Notes: generated by a model not told the origin, from the sequence alone. A DNA stretch of 19,384 nucleotides from Candidatus Zhuqueibacterota bacterium (GCA_011775825.1 JAABYK010000084.1:5012-24395), one strand, 5' to 3'; positions 1 to 7,231 are shown, counted from the stretch's first letter. Translations and numbers: made by a program.

Positions 1-1328
1 CGCTGAGGTTTGGCAAGACTGCGCAATTTGATCGAAGCCTATCCCCGCTGCCGACCAGTGTGCTGGAAGGAACTCTGCGGGACGAAAACGGTCGCGGGGT
101 TAAGGCTGAACTGACGCTGTTTGTGAAAAGCGAGGTAACCGAGGATTTCACCGTGCATGGCAGCAGTGATGCGTTCGGTCGTTTTGTGTTTGATGACCTG
201 CTTGTGACCTTCCCACTCGTGGTTGAATATGAAAAGCTCGAAATTGAGCCGGAAATTCCTTACGTTTCCGAAACGCTCACCGAGATAACGCTTGGCGAAG
301 CGGGAACCATGCTGCCAGACATAACCTTGAAGCGAGCGGACGTGCTTGTGGTCAACGATGACCCCGATTACAATTTCGAGAAGTTTTACCTGTCCGCATT
401 GGACAGCCTGGAGCTAACGGGTCACATTTGGCGAACACAGCAGCGAGGCGTCGCACCCGTCAGCCGCATGGGCGAATTCAATCGCCCAACCATCATTTGG
501 TACACCGGAGATGCGACCAGCAACGAGGCGATCTCGAAGGCCGAACAGGACAGCATTGCAGCCTATCTTGATCGCGGAGGGCGACTTTTTCTCACCGGGC
601 AGAACATCGCACAAAGCTTGTCCGCAACGGATTTTTTGCAGAATCGACTGCATACAAGACTTCTGGGAGCTCTGGAGGACAAGCTGCTGCACGGAGTTGA
701 AAATGATCCTGTAGGCGGAGGTTTACGAAATATCAGCATTTTCGGAGACGGCGGCGCCAACAATCAAACTGCTGTCGATGTGCTGCTTGCTCAAGGGGAG
801 GCTAAAAAGACGGTGATTTTCGACACCACCGCTGTGACTGACGCCGTGGCCGGGATTCGAGTTGAAGATCCTGCTACCGGCTCAAGGTTGGTCTTTTTCG
901 GTTTCGGATTCGAGGCCATTACAGCGGGGGCGTTTCCCAGACCCGGATTTGCAACCCGTAAAGATGTCATGCACAACGTGCTCCATTGGCTGTCGGGTTT
1001 GGCCACTCCGGTAGCCGATTCGAAGTCCCCGGACATGATCGACCGGTTTGCTCTGCTCCCAAATTATCCCAACCCGTTTAACGGCGAGACCATTCTTCGT
1101 TACCGAATTTCCTCAAATTTTGTATCGACTCAGGTCAAGCTTGAAATCTACAATATCTTAGGTCGGAAGGTAAGGATTTTGGTGGACAAGCGTTTGAAAC
1201 CCGGCGAATACTCGGTGCAGTGGGACGGCACCGATGACTCCGGCCAAGGCCTAGCCTCCGGTCTCTACCTGGCGAAACTCAGCTCCGGGCAGGAACGGCA
1301 GATCTTGAAGATGCTGTACGTGAAATAG
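1..1328 (+). CDS. Secreted surface protein with C-terminal type IX / FlgD-like sorting domain (5' partial)
   Basis: The frame is open from base 3 with no stop before the GTG at 60, so the gene starts upstream of the window; GTG 60 is only the first candidate start inside it. The visible N-terminal part (PTSVLEGTLRDENGRGVKAE) resembles a carboxypeptidase-regulatory-like beta-sandwich. The middle, about residues 95-315 counted from 60, begins VLVVNDDPDYNFEKFY and includes YLDRGGRLFLTGQNIA, which looks like a Rossmann / GATase1-like module seen in large secreted peptidases. The last ~90 residues carry LPNYPNPFNGETILRY and GLASGLYLAKL and end in MLYVK, the classic T9SS type A / FlgD-Ig sorting domain. 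The family expectation is outer-membrane translocation and surface anchoring or release. No catalytic residues are visible in this part, so the enzymatic identity (for example a peptidase) is unknown. Confidence 0.85.
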   Translation, partial: LRFGKTAQFDRSLSPLPTSVLEGTLRDENGRGVKAELTLFVKSEVTEDFTVHGSSDAFGRFVFDDLLVTFPLVVEYEKLEIEPEIPYVSETLTEITLGEAGTMLPDITLKRADVLVVNDDPDYNFEKFYLSALDSLELTGHIWRTQQRGVAPVSRMGEFNRPTIIWYTGDATSNEAISKAEQDSIAAYLDRGGRLFLTGQNIAQSLSATDFLQNRLHTRLLGALEDKLLHGVENDPVGGGLRNISIFGDGGANNQTAVDVLLAQGEAKKTVIFDTTAVTDAVAGIRVEDPATGSRLVFFGFGFEAITAGAFPRPGFATRKDVMHNVLHWLSGLATPVADSKSPDMIDRFALLPNYPNPFNGETILRYRISSNFVSTQVKLEIYNILGRKVRILVDKRLKPGEYSVQWDGTDDSGQGLASGLYLAKLSSGQERQILKMLYVK

Positions 1329-1631
1329 CATCGGACCGCTGACCTGACCTCACCAAATTCAGACTCATCGGAATGTCTGAAGCCGAAAGGTTGTTTATAC
1401 CCAATAATCCATTTCAGCTTAGTGATAGGTTTGACGTCTAGCATGTAGCTCTGCTATGTACCAATGTTGAGCGTACAGCTTAGGGCGAAGGACGATAAAA
1501 CTCGCTTCTCGCTCGACGCCCTTCACTTTTGACTTTTCCAAACTCGACACTTAGTTTTGAAACGGTGTGCGAAGGATGTTTCGTGGCAATTTAGCTATTC
1601 TATTTCAAACCAACATAGAAACGGAGGGATC
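1329..1631. other. Intergenic region with one inverted repeat (1358-1381)
   Basis: About 300 bases without a convincing gene. A perfect 7-bp inverted repeat (TTCAGAC at 1358-1364, GTCTGAA at 1375-1381, 10-base loop) lies 30 bases after the upstream stop. It has no following T run, so it is at best a weak or Rho-assisted transcription end. The only other signal is the GGAGGG ribosome-binding site at 1623-1628 for the next gene. An in-frame extension of that gene up to 1557 exists but has no ribosome-binding site and would bury its signal peptide. Confidence 0.4.
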
Positions 1632-2072
1632 ATGAGATTTGCGCTTTTGTTCTGTGGTTTGCTTGCACTCGTGTCACATGCTTATGCTCAGGAAAAATCA
1701 AATGCTGCCGAACCGGGGTCACCCATCGAAGGCGTTTGGGAATATCTTCTCGACGAATCCGAAGGCTTCGCCATTTACTCAAAACATCACTTCACCTGGA
1801 TACTCACCGAAAAGAATCGCAAAGGCTTTGTCGGAAGTGAACCTACAGACGCCGAAAAAGCCGAGGCCTATTCGACCCTCATAACCGGGGCCGGAACGTA
1901 CACCTTTCACGACTCCGTGATCACCGTCAAGCTGCTGTACTCCGGAAACCCCGAGGAGATTGGCTCAAGCTTTAGTTTCATCTTCAAAGCTGAAGGCGAC
2001 ATCGGAAAATACCAGGTGCTCTTTCCCGATGGCAACAAAGGCCCGGTGGGAATGCTACGCAGGCTTGAGTGA
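1632..2072 (+). CDS. Small exported lipocalin-like protein
   Basis: 146 residues. Start ATG 1632 is preferred because GGAGGG lies at 1623-1628 and because the first 19 residues then form a clean Sec signal peptide (MRFALLFCGLLALVSHAYA|QEKS, with an AYA cleavage motif). The mature part begins GSPIEGVWEY and continues with alternating beta-strand-like segments (HFTWILTEKN, GAGTYTFHDSVITVKLLYSGNP, FSFIFKAEGD, YQVLFPDGNKG), the pattern of lipocalin-like / DUF4488-type barrels that begin with a G-x-W motif. Ligand and role are unknown. It is probably periplasmic. It converges on the OPT transporter gene, 50 bases away. Confidence 0.75.
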   Translation: MRFALLFCGLLALVSHAYAQEKSNAAEPGSPIEGVWEYLLDESEGFAIYSKHHFTWILTEKNRKGFVGSEPTDAEKAEAYSTLITGAGTYTFHDSVITVKLLYSGNPEEIGSSFSFIFKAEGDIGKYQVLFPDGNKGPVGMLRRLE

Positions 2073-2099
2073 ATTTGAAGAAGGACTTCAGTAAGTTTT

Positions 2100-2118
2100 G
2101 AGTTTAAAATTCAAACTC
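2100..2118. other. Inverted repeat between convergent genes
   Basis: GAGTTT (2100-2105) and AAACTC (2113-2118) form a perfect 6-bp stem with an AAAATTC loop, in the 50-base gap between two convergent stop codons. Its position suits a shared transcription end, but neither strand has a convincing T run after the stem, so this is weak. Confidence 0.25.
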
Positions 2119-2122
2119 TCTT

Positions 2123-4075
2123 CTACCGCAAACAGCTCCGCACCAGAACCAGAGCCAGAAGTGCGAACGCAAGCAGCGCCACAAACGGCGCGAACGGTCC
2201 GGCCCACCCAAATCCGATTCCTGCCGGGGCCGTCCCTTGAATAAAAGCGACGGCGGCGATACCGATGCCTAAAATTCCCTCGCCGCCCACGAGTCCCGAT
2301 CCCAGAAGGACACCTTTTTCTCTTCGAGACGTCACTTCATCAGGCGTCGTGGCTTTTTTCTCAAGCAGCATTCTCAACATGCCACCGATAAAGACAGGCG
2401 TAAACGTGCTTAACGGCAAGTAAACACCCACTGCAAACGGCAGGCTCGGAATGCGGACCAGTTCACAAGCCAGGGCAATGACCACACCGATGCCCACGAG
2501 AATCCAGGGTAAGGCATTCTCCAGCACACCTTCAATCACGACTTTCATGAGCGTGGCTTGCGGCGCAGGCAATTCTTGCGTGCCAAAGCCATACGTGCTA
2601 TCCAAAAGTAACACCGCCAGGCACACAAATGTTGCCGAGGTCAAGACACCGGCCAACTCACCAATTTGCTGTTTGCGGGGCGTCGCTCCGAGCAAGAAGC
2701 CGGTTTTCAAATCCTGCGACGTATCGCCGGCGATGGAAGCGGCAATGGCGATGACGCAGCCGATGGTCAGCGCCGCCACTTTGCCAACGTCATCTGTCCA
2801 GCCGAAAAGCAGAAAGACGGACGATGTTCCCAACAGCGACGCGATGGTCATGCCGCTCGTCGGGTTGGACGTGACGCCCACCAAACCCACGATTCGAGAT
2901 GATACGGTGACGAAAAAGAATGCAAAGATGACCACCAGAACAGCGCCAGCCAGTCGAATGGCGAACGTGTCGAGGTTGCCAAATACATGGGGGACAACGG
3001 CCATCGCCAATGCAATCAGAGCGGAGCCAATGCCCACGACGGAAAGGGGAAGATCCTGACCGGTCCGTGGCAAACGAATGCCACTCTGGTCTAAGCGCGC
3101 CCGGAACTGCTGCGCCCCCATTTTAAAGCTTTCGATCATGGTGGGGATGTTTTTAATGAGGGTAACCAAACCGCCGGTCGCCACAGCCCCGGCCCCGATG
3201 TACCGAATGTAGCGCGTCCAGATTTCTCCGGGGGTCATGTCCGGGATGAGTTTGACGGTTTCCGGATACAGCGGTATGGTGCGACCCTCTCCCCAATAGG
3301 CAATGGCCGGGATGATCACCAGCCACGATAACAAGCCGCCGCCCACCATCACGGTTGCAATTCGCGGCCCGAGTATGTAGCCCACTCCGAATAGAGCTGC
3401 CGACACGTCCAACCCGACCTGACCTTTCTTCAGAAAGGGTATGTTTACGTGGATATCATCGGGAATGATCCGAATCCAACCCGTGATGAACTTAAAAAAC
3501 GCCCCGAGTCCGAGTCCGAGGAAAACGTTGCGGGCGTGTCCGCCACCGGTGTCGCTGGCCACGAGCACCTCGGCACAGGCCGTTCCCTCCGGATACGGCA
3601 GATGGCCGTGCTCCTTTTGAATCAAGAACCGACGCAGGGGAATCATGAAGAGGATTCCCAAACATCCTCCGAACATGGCCAGTAGGGTCATCTGTACGAG
3701 CGTGGGATCCAACCCCCAGAGGAACAACGCCGGCAGGGTAAAAATCACGCCGCTGGCCACCGAGCTCGATGCCGAGCCGATAGTCTGCGATTGATTGGCT
3801 TCCAAAATGCTGGCTTTTCGGCCCACCGCCTGCATGGCTTTAAAAGCGGCAACGGTCATCACCGCCACGGGAATGGAGGTGGAGATGGTCAATCCCGCAC
3901 GCAGACCCAGGTACGCATTGGCAGCACCGAATAGAATTCCAAACAAGATTCCAGCAACAGCAGCTTTTACGGTAAATTCAAGTGGACTCTCGGCATCGGA
4001 GACATACGGCTCGTAGACTTCACCTTCTTTAAGCGTTTCAAACGCTTTTGGGCTTAATCCTCGTCTGTTCTTCAT
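2123..4075 (-). CDS. OPT-family oligopeptide transporter
   Basis: 650 residues from ATG 4075. The open frame continues upstream to 4462, but that extension lacks membrane segments and overlaps a decayed gene. From 4075 the protein starts MKNRRGLSPKAFETLKEGEVYEPYV, the usual beginning of bacterial OPT proteins, and the length matches the ~650-residue bacterial branch. Recognisable family segments are GAANAYLGLRAGLTISTSIP in the first membrane pair, NQSQTIGSASSSVASGVIF, LPYPEGTACAEVLVASDTGG, and GDTSQDLKTGFLLGATPRKQ, with many hydrophobic helices throughout. Proton-coupled uptake of oligopeptides or metal-chelate substrates across the inner membrane is the family role; the substrate here is not inferable. 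No strong Shine-Dalgarno is visible before 4075. It appears monocistronic. Confidence 0.92.
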   Translation of the reverse strand: MKNRRGLSPKAFETLKEGEVYEPYVSDAESPLEFTVKAAVAGILFGILFGAANAYLGLRAGLTISTSIPVAVMTVAAFKAMQAVGRKASILEANQSQTIGSASSSVASGVIFTLPALFLWGLDPTLVQMTLLAMFGGCLGILFMIPLRRFLIQKEHGHLPYPEGTACAEVLVASDTGGGHARNVFLGLGLGAFFKFITGWIRIIPDDIHVNIPFLKKGQVGLDVSAALFGVGYILGPRIATVMVGGGLLSWLVIIPAIAYWGEGRTIPLYPETVKLIPDMTPGEIWTRYIRYIGAGAVATGGLVTLIKNIPTMIESFKMGAQQFRARLDQSGIRLPRTGQDLPLSVVGIGSALIALAMAVVPHVFGNLDTFAIRLAGAVLVVIFAFFFVTVSSRIVGLVGVTSNPTSGMTIASLLGTSSVFLLFGWTDDVGKVAALTIGCVIAIAASIAGDTSQDLKTGFLLGATPRKQQIGELAGVLTSATFVCLAVLLLDSTYGFGTQELPAPQATLMKVVIEGVLENALPWILVGIGVVIALACELVRIPSLPFAVGVYLPLSTFTPVFIGGMLRMLLEKKATTPDEVTSRREKGVLLGSGLVGGEGILGIGIAAVAFIQGTAPAGIGFGWAGPFAPFVALLAFALLALVLVRSCLR

Positions 4076-4242
4076 GGTCGGTTCCGGTTTAGGTGAGTGA
4101 AGGTAAGAATTGGTAGCAATATTACAGGTTTCGGCACAAAAAAGCAAGGGATTTTTGGAGGAGGCGTTCGAGCGAATAGTGCAATCAACTAAACAATTTA
4201 CGCATAATCTGAGTCTCGAACGTAGATGCAGGCCAACTAGCT

Positions 4243-4506
4243 CTACCAGGGAAGTTGTGAGGAAGCCACAAATATGATCAGCAGGGAAGGGATTTCTTGC
4301 ATGAGAGCTTAAGTACGACAAGCCCATCCACATCAGGTAAGCGTCTGGCCAGGATGGCAAGGTCGACGTTGCCCTCTTTCGCCAGTTCGATCGCACGTTT
4401 CCCCTGAGGCACACAGATAACTTGCAGATGTCCATTCTTTTCCCCCCTCTATTAACCTGCATGTGTTCTCGTCGGCATCGACGACGAGAATGAGCTTACA
4501 GTCCAT
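4243..4506 (-). pseudogene. Decayed response-regulator receiver domain (two frameshifts)
   Basis: Minus-strand translation starting at ATG 4506 reads MDCKLILVVDADENTCRLIE, a beta1/alpha1 receiver start. Around 4441 (next to a G6 and A4 run) homology passes to another frame: NGHLQVICVPQGKRAIELA, then KEGNVDLAILARRLPDVDG and LVVLK, ending at TGA 4280-4278. Near 4302 it returns to the first frame as MQEIPSLLIIFVASSQLPW, with stop TAG 4245-4243. The three pieces laid end to end follow receiver-domain order (beta1 acidic pair, beta2, alpha2, beta3, the LPDxDG turn, beta4). Two key acids are already lost: the acidic pair reads VVDADE, and the phosphoacceptor position is Ala (VILD in the family, AILA here). 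It is probably a relic, although sequencing indels would look the same. It lies just upstream of the OPT gene. Confidence 0.6.
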
Positions 4507-4527
4507 GTAACTATACCTGGTTAATGA

Positions 4528-4869
4528 GGACTCAAATACAGTCACACGTCAACTTTAAATGGGAGAGCTTACGCGAGTTCGGGAAACTACGGCGAGATGG
4601 TTAACCAACTGCCTAAGTTGGGTTTGGAGAAATACCCGGGAGATATGCTTTGGAAACGAGTTGTGCTCAGATCGATTTACTACCGAACACGCTGGTCGGA
4701 ATACACATGGCCGGATAAAGATCTTATTAAGGACTGGACATTAAACCCTCCGAACTATGAAAAACTTAGTACACGTCTTATAGTAATATATAGACACCTC
4801 ATTCCGCCATTTCTCTCAAGGGGCAGTTTTTTTGTGATTGCACCAAAGAAGACGATTAATTCGTATTGA
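4528..4869 (+). other. Possible gene remnant, unrecognised
   Basis: An open plus-strand frame runs from 4528 to TGA-free sequence ending at the TGA of 4867-4869, with a first ATG at 4597 giving 90 residues. The stretch GNYGEMVNQLPKLGLEKYPG, then DMLWKRVVLRSIYYRTRWSE and YTWPDKDLIKDW, has protein-like composition unlike the random frames around it, while the end (GSFFVIAPKKTINSY) stops abruptly. There is no ribosome-binding site. A distant resemblance of the tail to the 'xxFFVDASKK' style of PAPS-dependent sulfotransferases is only an impression. It could equally be chance, and I do not assign a function. Confidence 0.2.
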
Positions 4870-5052
4870 ACGAAACAGGTCTTTCCTGTCATCTGATTAT
4901 AACTTTAAATGACTTGCGAGTTGAGATTGATGGGCAAACTTAAATTGAAATGATCTCAACAGACGCAAGCAATCGTCTTACATCGAGATGAATCTGTACT
5001 AAAAAGGGACAGAGGTTTCTATTTTGTGGCTGAACGAAAACTCGGTAGTGCA

Positions 5053-5130
5053 CGTCATTCCGGCATTGTTTTGAGCCGGAATCTCCCGGAATTAGGTAGG
5101 AGATTCCCGAATAAAAGATATTGGGAATGA
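5053..5130. repeat. REP/MITE-like palindromic element
   Basis: The ends match as terminal inverted repeats: TCATTCC at 5055-5061 and GGAATGA at 5124-5130. Inside are two strong, mutually competing stems. ATTCCGGC (5057-5064) pairs with GCCGGAAT (5075-5082), and GGAATCTCC (5078-5086) pairs with GGAGATTCC (5099-5107). The left end (GTCATTCCGG...CCGGAATCTCC) resembles the widespread 'gtcattcc-ggaat' family of bacterial intergenic palindromes. A 155-residue minus-strand open frame over this block has no protein-like character and is not called a gene. Confidence 0.6.
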
Positions 5131-5204
5131 TAGCAACAGCCCGTTTTCGTTCAGCTATTTTGGTAAAGACTTTGATCTTAAAAAATGACAATCTTTTTAG
5201 CCAC

Positions 5205-5376
5205 TGGTTCACACCGATTGAACACGGATTTAAACGATTTGAGAAAGAGGTAACCGGCGTTTGATTTTGAATTGTGCAATCATCCATAGCCGCATGCACG
5301 ATTAACTTATTACTTATTAGACAGTTATTCCGCGTTTCATCCATGTCAACGCGGGTAAATTTGCGGCTTTGCCGCT
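5205..5376. repeat. Degenerate intergenic repeat tract with two hairpins
   Basis: The text around 5207-5236 (a CACACCGATT half followed by ACACGGATTTAAACG) belongs to the degenerate 'acacGGATTnnnACnGATT' type, and a second copy lies at 6032-6059 (GACGGATTACACTGATTTT...). After it come two clean hairpins: CCGCGTT (5330-5336) with AACGCGG (5348-5354), and GCGGC (5363-5367) with GCCGC (5371-5375) around a TTT loop. No coding potential was recognised. The function is unknown; this looks like accumulated repeat debris. Confidence 0.4.
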
Positions 5377-5513
5377 GTGTCCATCCGACGCCTAAAAAGA
5401 TCGCCAAAATTGGGTTGCGACTAGGTTGATCGATTTTGGCCGAGAGGGTTCAGTCTGCAAAATGAAAACCAAGCAAAGGGTAGGAAGGCTGCGACGCGTG
5501 CAAGAGTGCCAGT

Positions 5514-5873
5514 TCAGGAGTCACGCTTTTCTTGCTGACTCTGTTTTTGGAGCAGCATTTCGTTGCCCAGGGGCAGCGTACCAAATTGCGAGTGGAAAGA
5601 GTTCAGATGATTTTGGAATCGTGCCTCCCTGTCTTCGGTTGCCAGCCAACGCAGGTAAAGCATCTCCTCGTTGACTTCCAGCAGCGGCAAGATTTTTTGG
5701 CGAAAGTTCTGCAAACCTTGATTCAAATTGCCAGCGAAGCCGTAGTAAAACATGGCGCTCTTGCCGTCGGGGTACGTTAGCAGCCCGCCTTTGACTTTTA
5801 ACTGAAACAGTCCGCCCTCTGTGGGGGCGTCCGATCGCAGCTTATCGAAAGTTGTCCAGTCCGAAAATCGCAT
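5514..5873 (-). CDS. Conserved small protein of unknown function, possibly GIY-YIG-like
   Basis: 119 residues from ATG 5873. The reading frame is compositionally convincing: SEGG-type start (APTEGGLFQLKVKGGLLTYP), then GKSAMFYYGFAGNLNQGLQN, then ILPLLEVNEEMLYLRWLATE and FGTLPLGNEMLLQKQ. The order 'GLFQLKV...MFYYGFAGNLNQGLQNF' resembles the opening strands and YxG/AGNLxxGL turn of GIY-YIG-related small proteins, but the signature residues are not clear enough for a nuclease call. There is no good Shine-Dalgarno in the AT-rich 20 bases upstream. It stands alone in a repeat-rich region, downstream of the terminator of the predicted small RNA. A real gene is likely; the function is unassigned. 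Confidence 0.6.
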   Translation of the reverse strand: MRFSDWTTFDKLRSDAPTEGGLFQLKVKGGLLTYPDGKSAMFYYGFAGNLNQGLQNFRQKILPLLEVNEEMLYLRWLATEDREARFQNHLNSFHSQFGTLPLGNEMLLQKQSQQEKRDS

Positions 5874-5959
5874 GAATTAATTAATGCTTTAAAAGAAGAT
5901 AATGAGCGTTTGGTTAAATATCAAGTTAGACAGAATTGCGGGGAGTTGTTTAGGCGCTT

Positions 5960-6290
5960 AAATCAAAGACAAAATGATTGAAAAAAAAATCCAAAGTGTA
6001 AAATGCAAAAAGTTTTTTTGAACATTGGTGAGACGGATTACACTGATTTTCACAAATCCTAAATAAATAGCATTACAGCGAAAGACTTGGCGGGGTATTG
6101 TCAGAAAGAAGCTTATGTGTCAAAATAATTAGAGTCAAAATGATTGGATGTCATGTTTACTTTGATGATTTGTCCCTCTTTCACCTGGAATCTTGACTGA
6201 AGTCATTCTGCCGTAAAATTAGATGAAAGGAGTGGTGTTGCAATAGTCGAGACTTTTTGATAAGTTTGTCTAAATGATTTTGTCCTAAAA
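5960..6290. repeat. Cluster of degenerate 12-mers, consensus near G-N-C-A-R-A-A-T-G-A-T-T
   Basis: Short related words recur in both orientations. These are GACAAAATGATT (5968-5979), GTCAAAATAATT (6119-6130), GTCAAAATGATT (6134-6145), AGTCATTCTGCC (6201-6212, reverse orientation) and AATGATTTTGTCC (6273-6285, a looser reverse-type copy). The tract is AT-rich and no gene is convincing in it, including the plus-strand frame that begins at 6304. The rest of 5874-6375 contains only the degenerate GGATT...GATT copy at 6032-6059. Confidence 0.4.
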
Positions 6291-6375
6291 TTATTTTTAC
6301 TTTTTGGTTCCGACTCGGATCGGGTTAGGTGATGTAAGGATGATAGAATTTGTTCAGGAAGTATTGGGGAGGAAC

Positions 6376-6417
6376 AAAAAAATCGTTGCGGAGGTGAACC
6401 GACTCATCTCCGCAACG
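6376..6417 (-). terminator. Strong intrinsic terminator
   Basis: On the minus strand CGTTGCGGAG (6417-6408) pairs with CTCCGCAACG (6393-6384). Three further base pairs follow beyond one A-C mismatch, around a six-base loop, and the stem is followed by A and seven T (6382-6376). This is a textbook Rho-independent terminator, oriented to end a transcript coming from higher coordinates. Confidence 0.85.
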
Positions 6418-6497
6418 TCCCGCAACGACATAACATCATCCCTTTTCGGGGTTAAACTGTGGGATGGAGGAACAGTCCCTCCACCCCTCCTTTCCAG
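6376..6497 (-). ncRNA. Candidate sigma-54-dependent small RNA, about 120 nt
   Basis: The interval lies between a near-consensus sigma-54 promoter (expected start near 6497) and a strong terminator, with no convincing protein. The longest internal frames are short, and their starts lack a properly spaced ribosome site. The minus-strand RNA would fold into three hairpins. The first is a continuous 10-bp helix (6487-6478 with 6470-6461) including one G-U pair that on the plus strand would be an A-C mismatch, supporting the minus strand as the transcript. The second is a small CCC/GGG hairpin (6450-6440), and the third is the terminator. The RNA contains seven GGA trinucleotides and a CCUCC segment complementary to ribosome-binding sites. 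An alternative pairing (6476-6472 with 6460-6456) would expose this CCUCC in a loop. A regulatory RNA is the natural reading; targets are unknown. Confidence 0.6.
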
Positions 6498-6506
6498 GGC
6501 AATAAA

Positions 6507-6524
6507 TTGCAAAACCTGTGCCAG
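6507..6524 (-). promoter_or_regulatory. Sigma-54 (-24/-12) promoter
   Basis: The minus strand reads CTGGCACAGGTTTTGCAA. The GG of the -24 element (6522-6521) and the GC of the -12 element (6510-6509) are separated by exactly 10 bases, matching the family consensus TGGCAC-N5-TTGCA at all the core positions. The predicted start is near 6497. No activator-binding site was recognised in the ~240 AT-rich bases upstream (6525-6763), which otherwise appear empty. Confidence 0.75.
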
Positions 6525-6763
6525 GGAGCAGAGTCTCACTTCCTGAGCTCAAGCGTAGCCGTTGTTTATTGGTCAGTTAAAAGAGTATATTTACGACAGA
6601 TCTTCGCGGAAGTCTAAGAAAGTCATTTGTGCAAGCATATAAAACTTACACGAAAAAGCGGCCAAAAATCGACCAATTTTTTAAAAATGGTGGCTAAGCT
6701 ATTAATTATACACTTATTACCCAACCATAACTAGGTCAGAACGCCTGTGTATTTTTTACAGAC

Positions 6764-7231
6764 TCAGGTTTCTTCCACGAAGTCCGCCGTCCAGGAAATG
6801 TCGATGGCACCCTTCACGCTGGTGGCGGCCGGACACTTATCCTGGTGCAGGCTCAGAGAACGCTCCGTGGCCTCCGTTTTCCCCTTCGGAATCTTGATAT
6901 GATAGTGGACTCGAATTTTGGTAATTCGGATGACGCCATCCACGTTTTCAATATCGCCTTCGACGTCAGAGTGTAACTTATCCGGGTAGCTCGGAATCTC
7001 ACGTGCTTCCAGCACGCCTCCTAAGGTGCCGGTCAGTCAACCGCCGATGGCGGCGATCATATAATCGAGCGTCGCCGGGTGGTCCTGTTCAGGCTCGATG
7101 CCATAAAAATGCTTGATGCCGCCATGCACCCCGAACAAAACCGGCTCTTCGAAATTTTCGATAAATGCCCGTCGTACGGGTTGTTTGTCCTGGTAGACTT
7201 TGATTTTTGAGGTGTGGATGAGTTCGCCCAT
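6764..7231 (-). CDS. OsmC-family peroxidase, probable selenoprotein (UGA = Sec65)
   Basis: Two same-frame pieces (7231-7040 and 7036-6764) are separated only by TGA at 7039-7037. Read through, they give one 155-residue OsmC/Ohr-like protein. Start ATG 7231 follows AGGAG (7242-7238) with six bases spacing; an ATG-like start further up (7291) is less likely. The UGA falls in DYMIAAIGG-U-LTGTLGGVLEA, exactly where OsmC proteins carry the first catalytic cysteine (AAxGxC-L-xxTL). The second conserved cysteine is present at residue 133 (LHQDKCPAATSVKGA). A short hairpin just after the UGA fits the bacterial SECIS model. Known OsmC proteins reduce organic hydroperoxides through a thiol pair, and a selenol would serve as the peroxidatic group. 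It is the last gene of the stress block, 81 bases after the diadenylate cyclase. The alternative is a nonsense mutation or sequencing error at this codon. Confidence 0.8.
7002..7016 (-). promoter_or_regulatory. Candidate SECIS hairpin in the OsmC gene
   Basis: On the minus strand CGTGCT (7016-7011) and AGCACG (7007-7002) form a perfect 6-bp stem around a GGA loop. The loop begins 26 bases after the UGA and has G in its first position, as the bacterial SECIS model expects (loop roughly 16-37 bases from the UGA, G in the first two loop positions). A competing 7-bp stem (7032-7026 with 7015-7009) exists, so the real fold needs testing. Confidence 0.5.

Noticed and set aside
4076..4462. N-terminal extension of the OPT gene to the ATG at 4462
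   Set aside because: OPT proteins of this branch start near MKNRRGLSP; the extra 129 residues have no membrane segment and overlap the receiver-domain relic in another frame.
4940..5407. 155-residue minus-strand open frame
   Set aside because: It covers the palindromic element at 5053-5130 and degenerate repeat text; composition is not protein-like and no domain is recognisable.
6304..6546. 80-residue plus-strand frame (and the 61-residue frame opposite it)
   Set aside because: Both run across the sigma-54 promoter, the hairpins and the terminator; the repeated words in them are structured-RNA and promoter sequence, not codons.
6672..6691. ACCA...TGGT inverted repeat around an AT run
   Set aside because: A short, low-complexity palindrome in AT-rich DNA, no more than expected by chance and not followed by a terminator-type T run in a useful place.
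6725..6763. Terminator directly after the OsmC gene
   Set aside because: Only weak pairing (CTGT/ACAG) and no T run after it on the minus strand.
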